From the NCBI GenBank assembly GCA_024278035.1, contig JAJRUA010000451.1, positions 1 to 5,298 of the forward strand: a stretch of DNA of 5,298 nt. Direction: 5' to 3'. Positions 1-5,298 of this stretch are shown here, in pieces; within the stretch, counting starts at the first letter, position 1, and each line of letters begins with the position of its first letter. The notes beneath the pieces are model-generated. The model was not told the origin of the DNA. It was given only the letters and a program-made list of their open reading frames with translations, and did not search any database. A program made the translations under genes and the position numbers. The DNA comes from Planctomycetota bacterium (GTDB lineage: Bacteria > Planctomycetota > Planctomycetia > Pirellulales > Lacipirellulaceae).

Positions 1-10
1 CAAAAAAATC

Positions 11-97
11 ATGCCGAACATGTTCTCCTCTTCCTGCTCTCGGTTTCTCTGCCTATCGCTACTCACTTTGTTGGTGGCTGTTTCGCCGGCGATCGGA
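11..97 (+). other. Predicted Sec signal peptide of the transpeptidase
   Basis: Residues 1-29 have a short polar start with Arg11, then a hydrophobic core of about 13 residues (12-24), then a Pro and a small-residue site (Ala27-Ile28-Gly29) just before Arg-Arg. The mature family fold begins soon after, with YAVATVQPLATDAA at about 47. No lipobox cysteine sits at the predicted cut, so a soluble exported enzyme is more likely than a lipoprotein. Confidence 0.75.
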
Positions 98-1756
98 AGG
101 AGGCCTTTGGTCGATTCGGTTGCCAAGTTTTCGGCGGTTGGGACAGAGTACGCGGTGGCCACGGTTCAGCCACTGGCCACCGACGCGGCAATAGCTATCT
201 TTCGTGAGGGGGGCAATGCCGTTGATGCGGCAATTGTGGCGGCTCTCACTTTGGGTGTCGTTGATAACCACAACTCGGGCATCGGCGGAGGCTGCTTGAT
301 CCTTGTCCGAAAACCGGACGGTGAGTTGCTGGCCATTGATGGACGGGAGGTGGCCCCCGCTGCTGCTCACCGTGACATGTACCTTGTGAATGGCGTTGGA
401 GACCCTCGTCTTAGCCAAGTTGGACCGCTTGCCGTGGGGACTCCAGGAGCCCTTGCCGCCTACGCAAAACTGCTAAAAAACGCCGGAACTAAGCCACTTT
501 CGCGGCTTCTGGCACCAGGGCTCAAGGCGGCCCGTGAGGGGTTTTTGGTCGATTCGAATTACGCCCGTCGCTTGAAGCACCATGCTCCGACTCTCGCCAA
601 GTTCTCAGGCTCCCAAGCCCAACTTCTGAAAGAGGATGGCTCGCCTTATCTCGAAGGGGAGCGACTCGTTCAACCCGATCTTGCCAGCACCTACCAGGGA
701 ATTGCTGAGCAGGGGCCTGACTGGTTTTACCGTGGGCCGTTTGCTCAGCAGGTTGGCAAATGGATGGAAGCCAACGGAGGTGTTCTAAGGACAAGTGACT
801 TTGCCGCTTACAAAGCGAAGACCCGTACGCCGGTGATCTCAACCTACCGCGGCAGAACGATCGTTGGCTTCCCCCCCCCCAGTTCGGGTGGCGTCCACGT
901 CGCGCAGATCCTTAACCTCTTGGAGCCGTTCGACCTCAAAGAGACCTTCAACACGGACGAGATCCGGGCGAATCACCTGATTGCCGAAGCGATGAAGCTT
1001 GCCTTCGCTGACCGGGCCTATTGGTTGGGCGATGCCGACTTTGTCGAGGTGCCTCGCGGCTTGGCTTCTAAAAAATACGCTGAAACACTTTCGGCCAAGA
1101 TCGACCCAAATCGTTCCACCCCCGTCGCTTCGCACGGGACGCCTCCCCAGTGGCGGCAAGACCTCTTCGATCGCCACACGACCCACATCGTTACCGCTGA
1201 TGCCGAGGGCTATTGGGTCTCTATCACAGCGACGGTAAACACCGGTTTCGGATCGAAGGTGATCGTCCCCGGTACGGGCGTTGTGTTGAACAATGAGATG
1301 GATGACTTTTCGATCCAGCCGGGTGTTCCGAACGCTTTTGGGTTGATAGGGATGGAAAACAACGCGGTCGAACCTGGCAAACGGCCTCTTTCAAGCATGA
1401 GCCCCACGATCGTGCTGGATGCAGAGGGAGAGCCGATTCTTGCGGTCGGAGCGGCGGGAGGACCACGAATTATCAGCCAAGTCGTCCTGACGATCCTCCG
1501 CTGGATCGATCAAGGGCTTACCCCGGCCGAGGCTGTCGCTGCCCCACGGCTTCATCACCAGTGGCGTCCCGACGAGGTGGTTCACGAAGAAACAACCTCT
1601 GCGGCGATCCTAGAAGGCTTGGTTAAACGAGGACACAAGCTAAGGGAGCGACCTTCCCACTCGGCGGGGGTTACCCAGGCTATCGCCCGCGATGCCGGGG
1701 GCCGTCTCCTCTCGGTTCGCGACCCGCGAATCCCAGGAAAATCCTGCGCGGAATAG
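11..1756 (+). CDS. ggt: Gamma-glutamyltranspeptidase (gamma-glutamyl hydrolase/transferase), exported precursor
   Basis: This 581-residue protein is a full-length member of the gamma-glutamyltranspeptidase family of N-terminal nucleophile hydrolases, which cleave gamma-glutamyl amide bonds (for example in glutathione) and hydrolyse or transfer the glutamyl group. Residues 1-29 look like a signal peptide: an Arg followed by a hydrophobic run (LCLSLLTLLVAV), with a possible cut after AIG at 27-29, so it should act in the periplasm or outside. The large subunit would be about 30-389, with the substrate-binding arginine in DGREVAP (Arg112). The small subunit would be 390-581. The HTTH motif places the self-processing nucleophile at Thr390, equivalent to E. 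coli Thr391. Thr408, Asn410, NNEMDDFS (428-434), PLSSMSP (459-465) and the GG oxyanion pair (483-484) all match. The segment 435-458 has the same length as the E. coli lid loop, so the lid appears intact. Only 10 bases precede the ATG, so its ribosome site cannot be judged. A second ATG at base 20 would also keep the signal peptide. A C10 run lies inside the gene at 871-880. Confidence 0.95.
   Translation: MPNMFSSSCSRFLCLSLLTLLVAVSPAIGRRPLVDSVAKFSAVGTEYAVATVQPLATDAAIAIFREGGNAVDAAIVAALTLGVVDNHNSGIGGGCLILVRKPDGELLAIDGREVAPAAAHRDMYLVNGVGDPRLSQVGPLAVGTPGALAAYAKLLKNAGTKPLSRLLAPGLKAAREGFLVDSNYARRLKHHAPTLAKFSGSQAQLLKEDGSPYLEGERLVQPDLASTYQGIAEQGPDWFYRGPFAQQVGKWMEANGGVLRTSDFAAYKAKTRTPVISTYRGRTIVGFPPPSSGGVHVAQILNLLEPFDLKETFNTDEIRANHLIAEAMKLAFADRAYWLGDADFVEVPRGLASKKYAETLSAKIDPNRSTPVASHGTPPQWRQDLFDRHTTHIVTADAEGYWVSITATVNTGFGSKVIVPGTGVVLNNEMDDFSIQPGVPNAFGLIGMENNAVEPGKRPLSSMSPTIVLDAEGEPILAVGAAGGPRIISQVVLTILRWIDQGLTPAEAVAAPRLHHQWRPDEVVHEETTSAAILEGLVKRGHKLRERPSHSAGVTQAIARDAGGRLLSVRDPRIPGKSCAE
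871..880 (+). repeat. Homopolymer tract C10 inside the transpeptidase gene
   Basis: Ten consecutive C residues supply the last base of Phe287 and the codons for Pro288-Pro290, in the conserved PPPSSGG motif of the large subunit. The frame is open as read. Losing one C would end translation at a TGA at 978-980, and gaining one would end it at a TAA at 913-915. Both are far upstream of nucleophile Thr390. The proline run is a family feature, but the choice of CCC for all three codons creates the long tract. Confidence 0.9.
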
Positions 1757-1757
1757 A

Positions 1758-1827
1758 GAGTTTCTTGTCGCTATTCAGTTACCCTGAAGGGATTGCTGTA
1801 GAGAGGCATACGTACGCGAAGAAACTC
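1758..1827 (+). repeat. Inverted repeat, 9-bp arms, in the leader of the amidase gene
   Basis: GAGTTTCTT at 1758-1766 is the exact reverse complement of AAGAAACTC at 1819-1827. Three more pairs form on the inner side (CGC at 1769-1771 with GCG at 1816-1818) if GT at 1767-1768 bulges out. The arms enclose about 50 bases. The right arm lies just before the ATG at 1831 and includes the purine-rich sequence that would act as its ribosome site. No T run follows, so it is not a typical terminator. Any role in translation control or RNA processing is a guess. Confidence 0.45.
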
Positions 1828-1837
1828 ACCATGGAAC

Positions 1838-1842
1838 TGAGG
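1838..1842 (+). promoter_or_regulatory. Probable ribosome binding site (TGAGG) for the ATG at 1849
   Basis: TGAGG lies 6 bases before the ATG at 1849, a good Shine-Dalgarno match at a good distance. The competing in-frame starts are weaker. The ATG at 1831 has only GAAG at 1818-1821, with 9 bases between. The TTG at 1765 has GAGAG at 1756-1760, with only 4 bases between. This is why 1849 was preferred, though 1831 remains quite possible. Confidence 0.45.
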
Positions 1843-1848
1843 CAATTG

Positions 1849-4800
1849 ATGTTTTTCTCTTTCTTGCTATCTCAACTGGCCGCTCCCTCGGCTAGCTCCA
1901 AAGCCAACCGCCCGAAGTCGCAGGGCCGGGCTCTTGCGATTGAGGCGCTTGAATCGCGTGAGATGCTTTCTTCTGGGGGGCTTGTTGATGTCGGAACGCA
2001 ACCTTCGGGAGCCCTGGACGACAAAATTGTTTACATCCATGGTGGCCATGGCCGCGTCTACGACAATGGTTGGGGCTACCAGCGCCCGTTACTTCTCGGC
2101 ATGAACGAGGATCTTGGCAACTTGGACCAAATGAGCCAGTTTGCCAACACGCTGTGGAACGCTGGTGCGACGGTCGTTCCCCTCCGTCCTATCGGCCGAC
2201 AAATCAACGAGGCCGTCCTGGATAACGATGACGCGGGCGTCTCGTTCACCGGCGCTTGGGGCAATGGCAGCGGGAGCATTTACTATGGCGATTCGGGTGA
2301 TGTCCGGTACCGATTCGCCACGACTTCTCTCACAGAAACGGCCACCGCCGTTTATCGACCGGACCTTCCCGAAGCAGGATTCTACCCTGTTTACGCTTGG
2401 TCCCCCGCGGGGACGAACCGTGCGACCGACCAGGTCTATCGCATCCTCCATACGGGTGGTGCTACAGAGGTCACGGTCGATCATAGCCGGGTTGGTAACG
2501 GCCTCGTCTACTTGGGCACTTACAACTTTGAGGCGGGAACCGCCGGTGCGGTTGAGATCAGCAACAAGTCGACCGAAGTGGGCAAAGTGGTCGTGGCCGA
2601 CATGATCCGTTTTGGAAACGGCATGGGAGATATCTCGCGTGGGGGCAGCGTTTCAGGCGTTAGCCGAGAGAACGAGTCGGGCATTTACTGGGTCCAGTGG
2701 CACGTTGATCGATCGCAGGGAATCCCCAACAGTGAGTACCGGGTCAGCAGCAACGACCGAACGGCCTCCGTCTCTTTCTCACCCCGTTATGCGGAGTTTA
2801 TGAACCAATCGGGCGTTGGCACACTTTCGGACAGAGTCTTTGTTAGCTTCCACTCAAACGCCGGCGGCGGTGGCGCACGAGGAACGCTCGGCCTCTACAA
2901 TGGCAACAATGACCCGAACACGGCGACCCCCAATCAATTCCTTCTCGCCGATTTATTGGCGAGTCAGGTAAACGATGACATGGTCGCTCAAGCAGGCGTC
3001 TATGAGAATGATTGGTTCAACCGAACGGTGGTTACGCTCGATCGTGCCGATATTGAGTTCGGGGAAATCAACAATTATCGAATCAATAACGAATTTGATG
3101 CGACCATTGTCGAAGTCGCTTTCCACGACAATCAGTTTGATACCGAGTTGATGCGCGATCCCCGGGTCCGAGCCGCGGTGGCAAGGGCAACGACCCAGGG
3201 GCTTGTTGATTATTTTAACAATGTCGATGGCGGGGCCACGGCAAACATTGATGCGCCTCCCCCAGTCGGAGCCGTACGGGTCGAAACAACCGGCTCTGGC
3301 GAAGTCACGATTGGCTGGACCCCCGGCACGGCCTCTTCGTTTGCTGGTGACGCGGCGGATGGCTACGCCATCTACGCCTCAACCAATGGGCTGGGTTTTG
3401 ATGGCGGAACTTTCGTCGCTGGCGGAGGAACGGCTTCTTATGTTTACACGGGGCTTGATCCCAACCAAGCCTACTATTTCAAGGTCGTTGCTTACAACGG
3501 CGGCGGGCAATCCCCCGATTCGGAAGTGCTGGCTACCATTCCTTCGCTCGCTGCTAAGAAGGTGCTGATTGTCAATGGTTTTGATCGCCTGGATCGCAAT
3601 CTCGTACCGACCGAGCAACAACCAGGAGGCGGTTCCGTCACTCGCATCTGGACGCGCAACGCCAACTCTTTCGACTATTCAATCCAAATTACCGAAGCGA
3701 TCGTCAGCGCCAATGCTTCAGTTGCCCTGAGCGGTGCCTCGAATGAGATGGTTGCCGACGGATCGGTGACGCTCAGTGACTACGACGCTGTCTTCTGGAT
3801 TCTTGGCGAAGAATCAAGCGCCGACGATACCTTCGATGCCGCGGAACAAGCGGCCACCGCCGCCTATCTGAACCAGGGGGGCAAGCTCTTCCTATCGGGG
3901 GCTGAGATCGGTTGGGACCTCGATAACCTCAACAACGGACAAGCGTTCTACAACAACTCGCTCCGTGCTGATTACGTCTCGGACGATGCGGGGGCCTACA
4001 CAGCAACGGGTGACGTCGGATCGATTTTTGAGGGCCTCAATCTCGCCTTCGACGATGGTTCGATTTTCTACAACGTGGATTTCCCTGATGTCATCGCTCC
4101 GCTTGGCGGGGCCACTTCGGCCCTTACCTATGGCAATGCCGCTGGATCAGCAGCCGTTCAGTTCGATGGCGGCGTAAGTGGCGAACGCCTTGTGATGCTC
4201 GCTTTTCCGTTCGAGACGCTTACCACGGCCGAGGCACGGACCGACGTCATGGCAAGAACGCTTGAGTTCTTCGGCATTGATGCCACGGCTCCCATCACGG
4301 TTAGCGAGATTCTTGACAACGACGACGGAGCACCCGTTTATACGGAGACTGGCACCTGGATCACCAGTGGCGACCCGGGCGTCGGAGGGCTAACCCAACG
4401 GTTCAACCTTATTGGTTTTGCTGGTACCGCAACTTGGCAGACCGACCTCCCCTTTGCGGGTGAGGCCGAAGTCTTCATTCAGTACGATGCCGATAGCAAC
4501 CGAGCATCAGGAGCCCGCTTTGAGGTCACTGCCGGGGCGAACTCTTTTACCGCGATAGTCGATCAACGTCAGCAGGACTTCACTTGGGTCTCGCTTGGCA
4601 CGATTGATTCCGACGGCGGCGTAATTAGCATCACCCTCGACGCTGCCGCGAGTACGGGCGCGGCCAATTCGTTGGTGATTGCCGACGCTGTGCGAATCGA
4701 TTTGCGCGGAACGCCTCCTCCTCTTCCGGGTGACTACGACGGCAACGGCACCGTCGAACAAGCGGACCATGCCCTTTGGGTAACAACGTTTGGAGACGCC

Positions 4801-5265
4801 GTCGTCGCCGGAACCGGTGCGGACGGCAATAACAACGGCATCGTTGATGCTGCCGACTACACCATCTGGCGCGATAACCTAGGGGCAGCAGCCAGCACGG
4901 CTTCGATGGCCAGCACAACCTCGATTAGCTTCCTCACTGCCGCGCCAGTTACTGCCACGCTAGCGGGGCTAACAGCCTCTTCCACAGAAGAAGCCCCCTC
5001 TCTGGCTGCCGCATCCCTTACAACACCGTCGGCAGTGAGGAGCGAAGCCCGATCGTTCTCGTCAATCCCCTTGATGCAAAGGGATCTCGCTGACAATCGA
5101 CAATTCCGAAGGGACCTTCTTTCTGTAACTCGTCCGATTGTCGACTTCAATGAAGAAGTCATCGACCGCGCCTTCGCTCTATCCGAAACACCTGAACTTA
5201 AGGAGGAAATCGAGACCGATCGAGATCGTTTTGCGTTGGAAGCTCACCCCAGCCGCCTTTTGTAA
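1849..5265 (+). CDS. Exported multidomain zinc N-acetylmuramoyl-L-alanine amidase-like protein with golvesin-like, FN3, GATase1-like and dockerin-like domains
   Basis: From the ATG at 1849 this is 1138 residues; the same frame is open back to a TTG at 1765 (1166 residues). Domains, numbered from 1849: LEPR-XLL-type leader (about 27-43); Amidase_3-like catalytic domain in two parts (59-121 and 274-457); golvesin C-terminal-like domain 1 (122-257) inserted between them; fibronectin type III (473-564); GATase1-like Rossmann domain (570-809); golvesin-like domain 2 (820-952); dockerin-like calcium loops (960-1012); Ala/Ser/Thr-rich then charged tail (1013-1138). Likely zinc ligands are His67 (GGHG), Glu87 (NEDLGNLDQ) and His335 (SFHSNAG). 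The likely catalytic Glu is Glu422, in VEVAFHDNQFDTELMRDP. Amidase_3 enzymes cut the bond between MurNAc and L-Ala of peptidoglycan. With its key residues present, this one may be active, but its true substrate is not known from sequence. The protein contains no cysteine, which fits a life outside the cytoplasm. It follows the transpeptidase gene closely on the same strand. The zinc-domain call is fairly firm; the biological role is inferred. Confidence 0.85.
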   Translation: MFFSFLLSQLAAPSASSKANRPKSQGRALAIEALESREMLSSGGLVDVGTQPSGALDDKIVYIHGGHGRVYDNGWGYQRPLLLGMNEDLGNLDQMSQFANTLWNAGATVVPLRPIGRQINEAVLDNDDAGVSFTGAWGNGSGSIYYGDSGDVRYRFATTSLTETATAVYRPDLPEAGFYPVYAWSPAGTNRATDQVYRILHTGGATEVTVDHSRVGNGLVYLGTYNFEAGTAGAVEISNKSTEVGKVVVADMIRFGNGMGDISRGGSVSGVSRENESGIYWVQWHVDRSQGIPNSEYRVSSNDRTASVSFSPRYAEFMNQSGVGTLSDRVFVSFHSNAGGGGARGTLGLYNGNNDPNTATPNQFLLADLLASQVNDDMVAQAGVYENDWFNRTVVTLDRADIEFGEINNYRINNEFDATIVEVAFHDNQFDTELMRDPRVRAAVARATTQGLVDYFNNVDGGATANIDAPPPVGAVRVETTGSGEVTIGWTPGTASSFAGDAADGYAIYASTNGLGFDGGTFVAGGGTASYVYTGLDPNQAYYFKVVAYNGGGQSPDSEVLATIPSLAAKKVLIVNGFDRLDRNLVPTEQQPGGGSVTRIWTRNANSFDYSIQITEAIVSANASVALSGASNEMVADGSVTLSDYDAVFWILGEESSADDTFDAAEQAATAAYLNQGGKLFLSGAEIGWDLDNLNNGQAFYNNSLRADYVSDDAGAYTATGDVGSIFEGLNLAFDDGSIFYNVDFPDVIAPLGGATSALTYGNAAGSAAVQFDGGVSGERLVMLAFPFETLTTAEARTDVMARTLEFFGIDATAPITVSEILDNDDGAPVYTETGTWITSGDPGVGGLTQRFNLIGFAGTATWQTDLPFAGEAEVFIQYDADSNRASGARFEVTAGANSFTAIVDQRQQDFTWVSLGTIDSDGGVISITLDAAASTGAANSLVIADAVRIDLRGTPPPLPGDYDGNGTVEQADHALWVTTFGDAVVAGTGADGNNNGIVDAADYTIWRDNLGAAASTASMASTTSISFLTAAPVTATLAGLTASSTEEAPSLAAASLTTPSAVRSEARSFSSIPLMQRDLADNRQFRRDLLSVTRPIVDFNEEVIDRAFALSETPELKEEIETDRDRFALEAHPSRLL
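1921..1977 (+). other. LEPR-XLL-type N-terminal motif
   Basis: The stretch GRALAIEALESREMLSSGG matches the short arginine/leucine motif, usually written LEPR-x-LL, found near the start of many large secreted planctomycete proteins. Here Pro is replaced by Ser and the last two positions are Met-Leu. It is preceded by a hydrophobic run (MFFSFLLSQLAA) and a basic linker (KANRPKSQGR). The motif is thought to belong to an export or surface-sorting signal, but its mechanism is not established. Confidence 0.7.
2023..2211 (+). other. Amidase_3-like catalytic domain, first part (zinc ligands 1 and 2)
   Basis: KIVYIHGGHGRVYDNGWG corresponds to the opening strand and GHG zinc loop of Amidase_3; the His codon is at 2047-2049. 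NEDLGNLDQMSQFANTLWNAGATVVPLRP matches the following helix and strand, which carry the second zinc ligand (Glu codon at 2107-2109). The domain then breaks off at LRPIGRQINEA, where the golvesin-like domain begins. Confidence 0.75.
2212..2619 (+). other. Golvesin C-terminal-like domain 1, inserted in the amidase
   Basis: The domain starts with VLDNDDAGVSFTGAW and ends with VVVADMIRFG, the typical edges of the golvesin C-terminal-like (Xly-type) beta-sandwich, which is thought to bind carbohydrate or pack against a neighbouring enzyme domain. The second copy (4306-4704) opens with ILDNDD and closes with VIADAVRID, so the edges agree even though the middle has diverged. Confidence 0.7.
2668..3219 (+). 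other. Amidase_3-like catalytic domain, second part (zinc ligand 3 and catalytic Glu)
   Basis: DRVFVSFHSNAGGGGARGT matches the SiHaNA strand that holds the third zinc ligand (His codon at 2851-2853). TIVEVAFHDNQFDTELMRDPRVRAAVARATTQGLVDYF matches the closing strand and helix with the catalytic Glu (codon at 3112-3114). Between them, TPNQFLLADLLASQVNDDMVAQ fits the usual helix after the SxHxNA loop. Confidence 0.75.
3265..3540 (+). other. Fibronectin type III domain
   Basis: VRVETTGSGEVTIGWTPG, GYAIYAST and YVYTGLDPNQAYYFKVVAYNGGGQS give the strand pattern and the Trp, Tyr and Leu-x-Pro landmarks of an FN3 fold. It probably acts as a spacer between the amidase and the next domain. Confidence 0.75.
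3556..4275 (+). other. GATase1-like (flavodoxin-type) domain without catalytic cysteine
   Basis: KKVLIVNGFDR is a Rossmann-type first strand. YDAVFWILGEESSADDTFDAAEQAATAAYLNQGGKLFLSGAEIGWDL resembles the strand-helix-strand that leads to the nucleophile turn in class I glutamine amidotransferase-like folds. At that turn the residue is Ser (LSGAEIG, Ser codon at 3895-3897), and no Cys occurs anywhere in the protein. The domain is therefore probably structural or binding rather than an amidotransferase. The fold assignment comes from pattern only. Confidence 0.55.
4306..4704 (+). other. Golvesin C-terminal-like domain 2
   Basis: The edges are EILDNDDGAPVYTETGTW and SLVIADAVRIDL. Inside are alternating strands such as TATWQTDLPFAGEAEVFIQYDA and FTWVSLGTIDSDGGVISITLDA, as expected of this beta-sandwich. 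It sits between the GATase1-like domain and the dockerin-like loops as a stand-alone module, unlike copy 1, which interrupts the amidase. Confidence 0.65.
4726..4884 (+). other. Dockerin-like pair of calcium-binding loops
   Basis: PGDYDGNGTVEQADHALW and ADGNNNGIVDAADYTIWRDNLG each carry the D-x-[DN]-x-N-G-x-x-x-x-x-D pattern of a dockerin F-hand. In residues counted from 1849, the ligands are Asp962, Asp964, Asn966 and Asp973 in loop 1, and Asp992, Asn994, Asn996 and Asp1003 in loop 2. Each loop is followed by a short aromatic-containing helix. Such modules are common in large exported proteins of Pirellulales. No cohesin partner is visible here, so a cellulosome role cannot be claimed. Confidence 0.8.
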
Positions 5266-5276
5266 AGAGCTTTTAC
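5262..5276 (+). repeat. Small imperfect palindrome over the stop codon
   Basis: GTAAAGAGCTTTTAC can form five A/T-rich pairs plus a G-T wobble with a 3-base loop, and it overlaps the TAA at 5263-5265. It has no GC-rich stem and no T run after it, so it is unlikely to be a terminator alone. Only 33 bases follow the gene, so the true transcript end is probably beyond the window. Confidence 0.3.
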
Positions 5277-5298
5277 CCCGCCGAGGATTGCGCTCCGG

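Larger units (their letters stand above)
1757..1848 (+). promoter_or_regulatory. Intergenic leader between the two genes; no promoter or terminator seen
   Basis: This is the only non-coding stretch of note: 92 bases if the downstream gene starts at the ATG at 1849, 74 if it starts at 1831. I see no pair of -35/-10 boxes at sensible spacing. I also see no stem followed by a T run that could end transcription of the upstream gene; CCC-TGAA-GGG at about 1783-1791 is too short. The plainest reading is that the two genes share a transcript. The stretch does contain a 9-bp inverted repeat, listed separately. Confidence 0.5.

Noticed and set aside
59..1585. Several open frames on the - strand opposite the transpeptidase gene (for example 59-418, 522-842, 839-1186, 1210-1407)
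   Set aside because: They lie wholly opposite a well-supported gene, have Arg/Ser/Pro-rich translations with no family resemblance, and are explained by the codon bias of the sense strand.
1783..1791. CCC-TGAA-GGG hairpin after the transpeptidase gene as a terminator
   Set aside because: The stem has only three pairs and no T run follows.
2141..2605. 154-codon open frame on the + strand inside the amidase gene, in another frame
   Set aside because: The translation is rich in Arg, Ser and Pro with no domain pattern, while the main frame carries the golvesin-like domain here; it is a shadow.
4726..4884. Cellulosome component
   Set aside because: The dockerin-like loops alone do not show this: no cohesin, scaffoldin or glycoside hydrolase is in the window, and such loops are common in planctomycete secreted proteins.
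5262..5298. Rho-independent terminator after the large gene
   Set aside because: The palindrome at the stop codon is A/T-rich and lacks a following T run, and the window ends too soon to see more.
1..5298. Mobile element, phage, CRISPR array, toxin-antitoxin or defence system
   Set aside because: No transposase, integrase, terminal repeats, regularly spaced repeats or RNA genes were seen; two long genes fill nearly the whole window.

Overview
The window holds two large genes on the + strand in tandem and almost nothing else: a complete gamma-glutamyltranspeptidase (11-1756) and a very large multidomain exported protein (about 1849-5265) built around a zinc N-acetylmuramoyl-L-alanine amidase-type catalytic domain.

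The likely source is a planctomycete, most plausibly of the order Pirellulales. This is an inference from three marks in the second protein. It has an N-terminal LEPR-XLL-type sequence (EALESREMLS). It has a dockerin-like pair of calcium loops ending in ADYTIWRDNLG, a wording very common in that order. It also shows the general style of very long, acidic, glycine- and alanine-rich secreted proteins with tandem beta-domains. Base composition looks moderately GC-rich by eye.

Layout: bases 1-10 are upstream sequence too short to show a ribosome site. Bases 11-1756 encode the transpeptidase, with signal peptide, large subunit, and small subunit starting at the nucleophile Thr390. Bases 1757-1848 form the only intergenic stretch, or leader. 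It holds a 9-bp inverted repeat, three possible starts for the next gene, and no visible promoter or terminator. From 1849 to 5265 the domain order is: LEPR-XLL leader; first part of the amidase; golvesin-like domain 1 inserted into the amidase; second part of the amidase; fibronectin type III; a GATase1-like Rossmann domain; golvesin-like domain 2; dockerin-like pair; and a 126-residue tail. Bases 5266-5298 are downstream sequence with a weak palindrome at the stop codon.

Both proteins look exported and both belong to families that act on amide bonds of peptide or peptidoglycan material. Close spacing on one strand suggests co-transcription. A shared job, such as turnover or scavenging of muropeptides or gamma-glutamyl peptides outside the cytoplasm, is possible but unproven. 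I see no mobile element, CRISPR array, RNA gene or defence system. The content is largely explained by known families, and the interest lies in the architecture of the second protein and a few sequence details.
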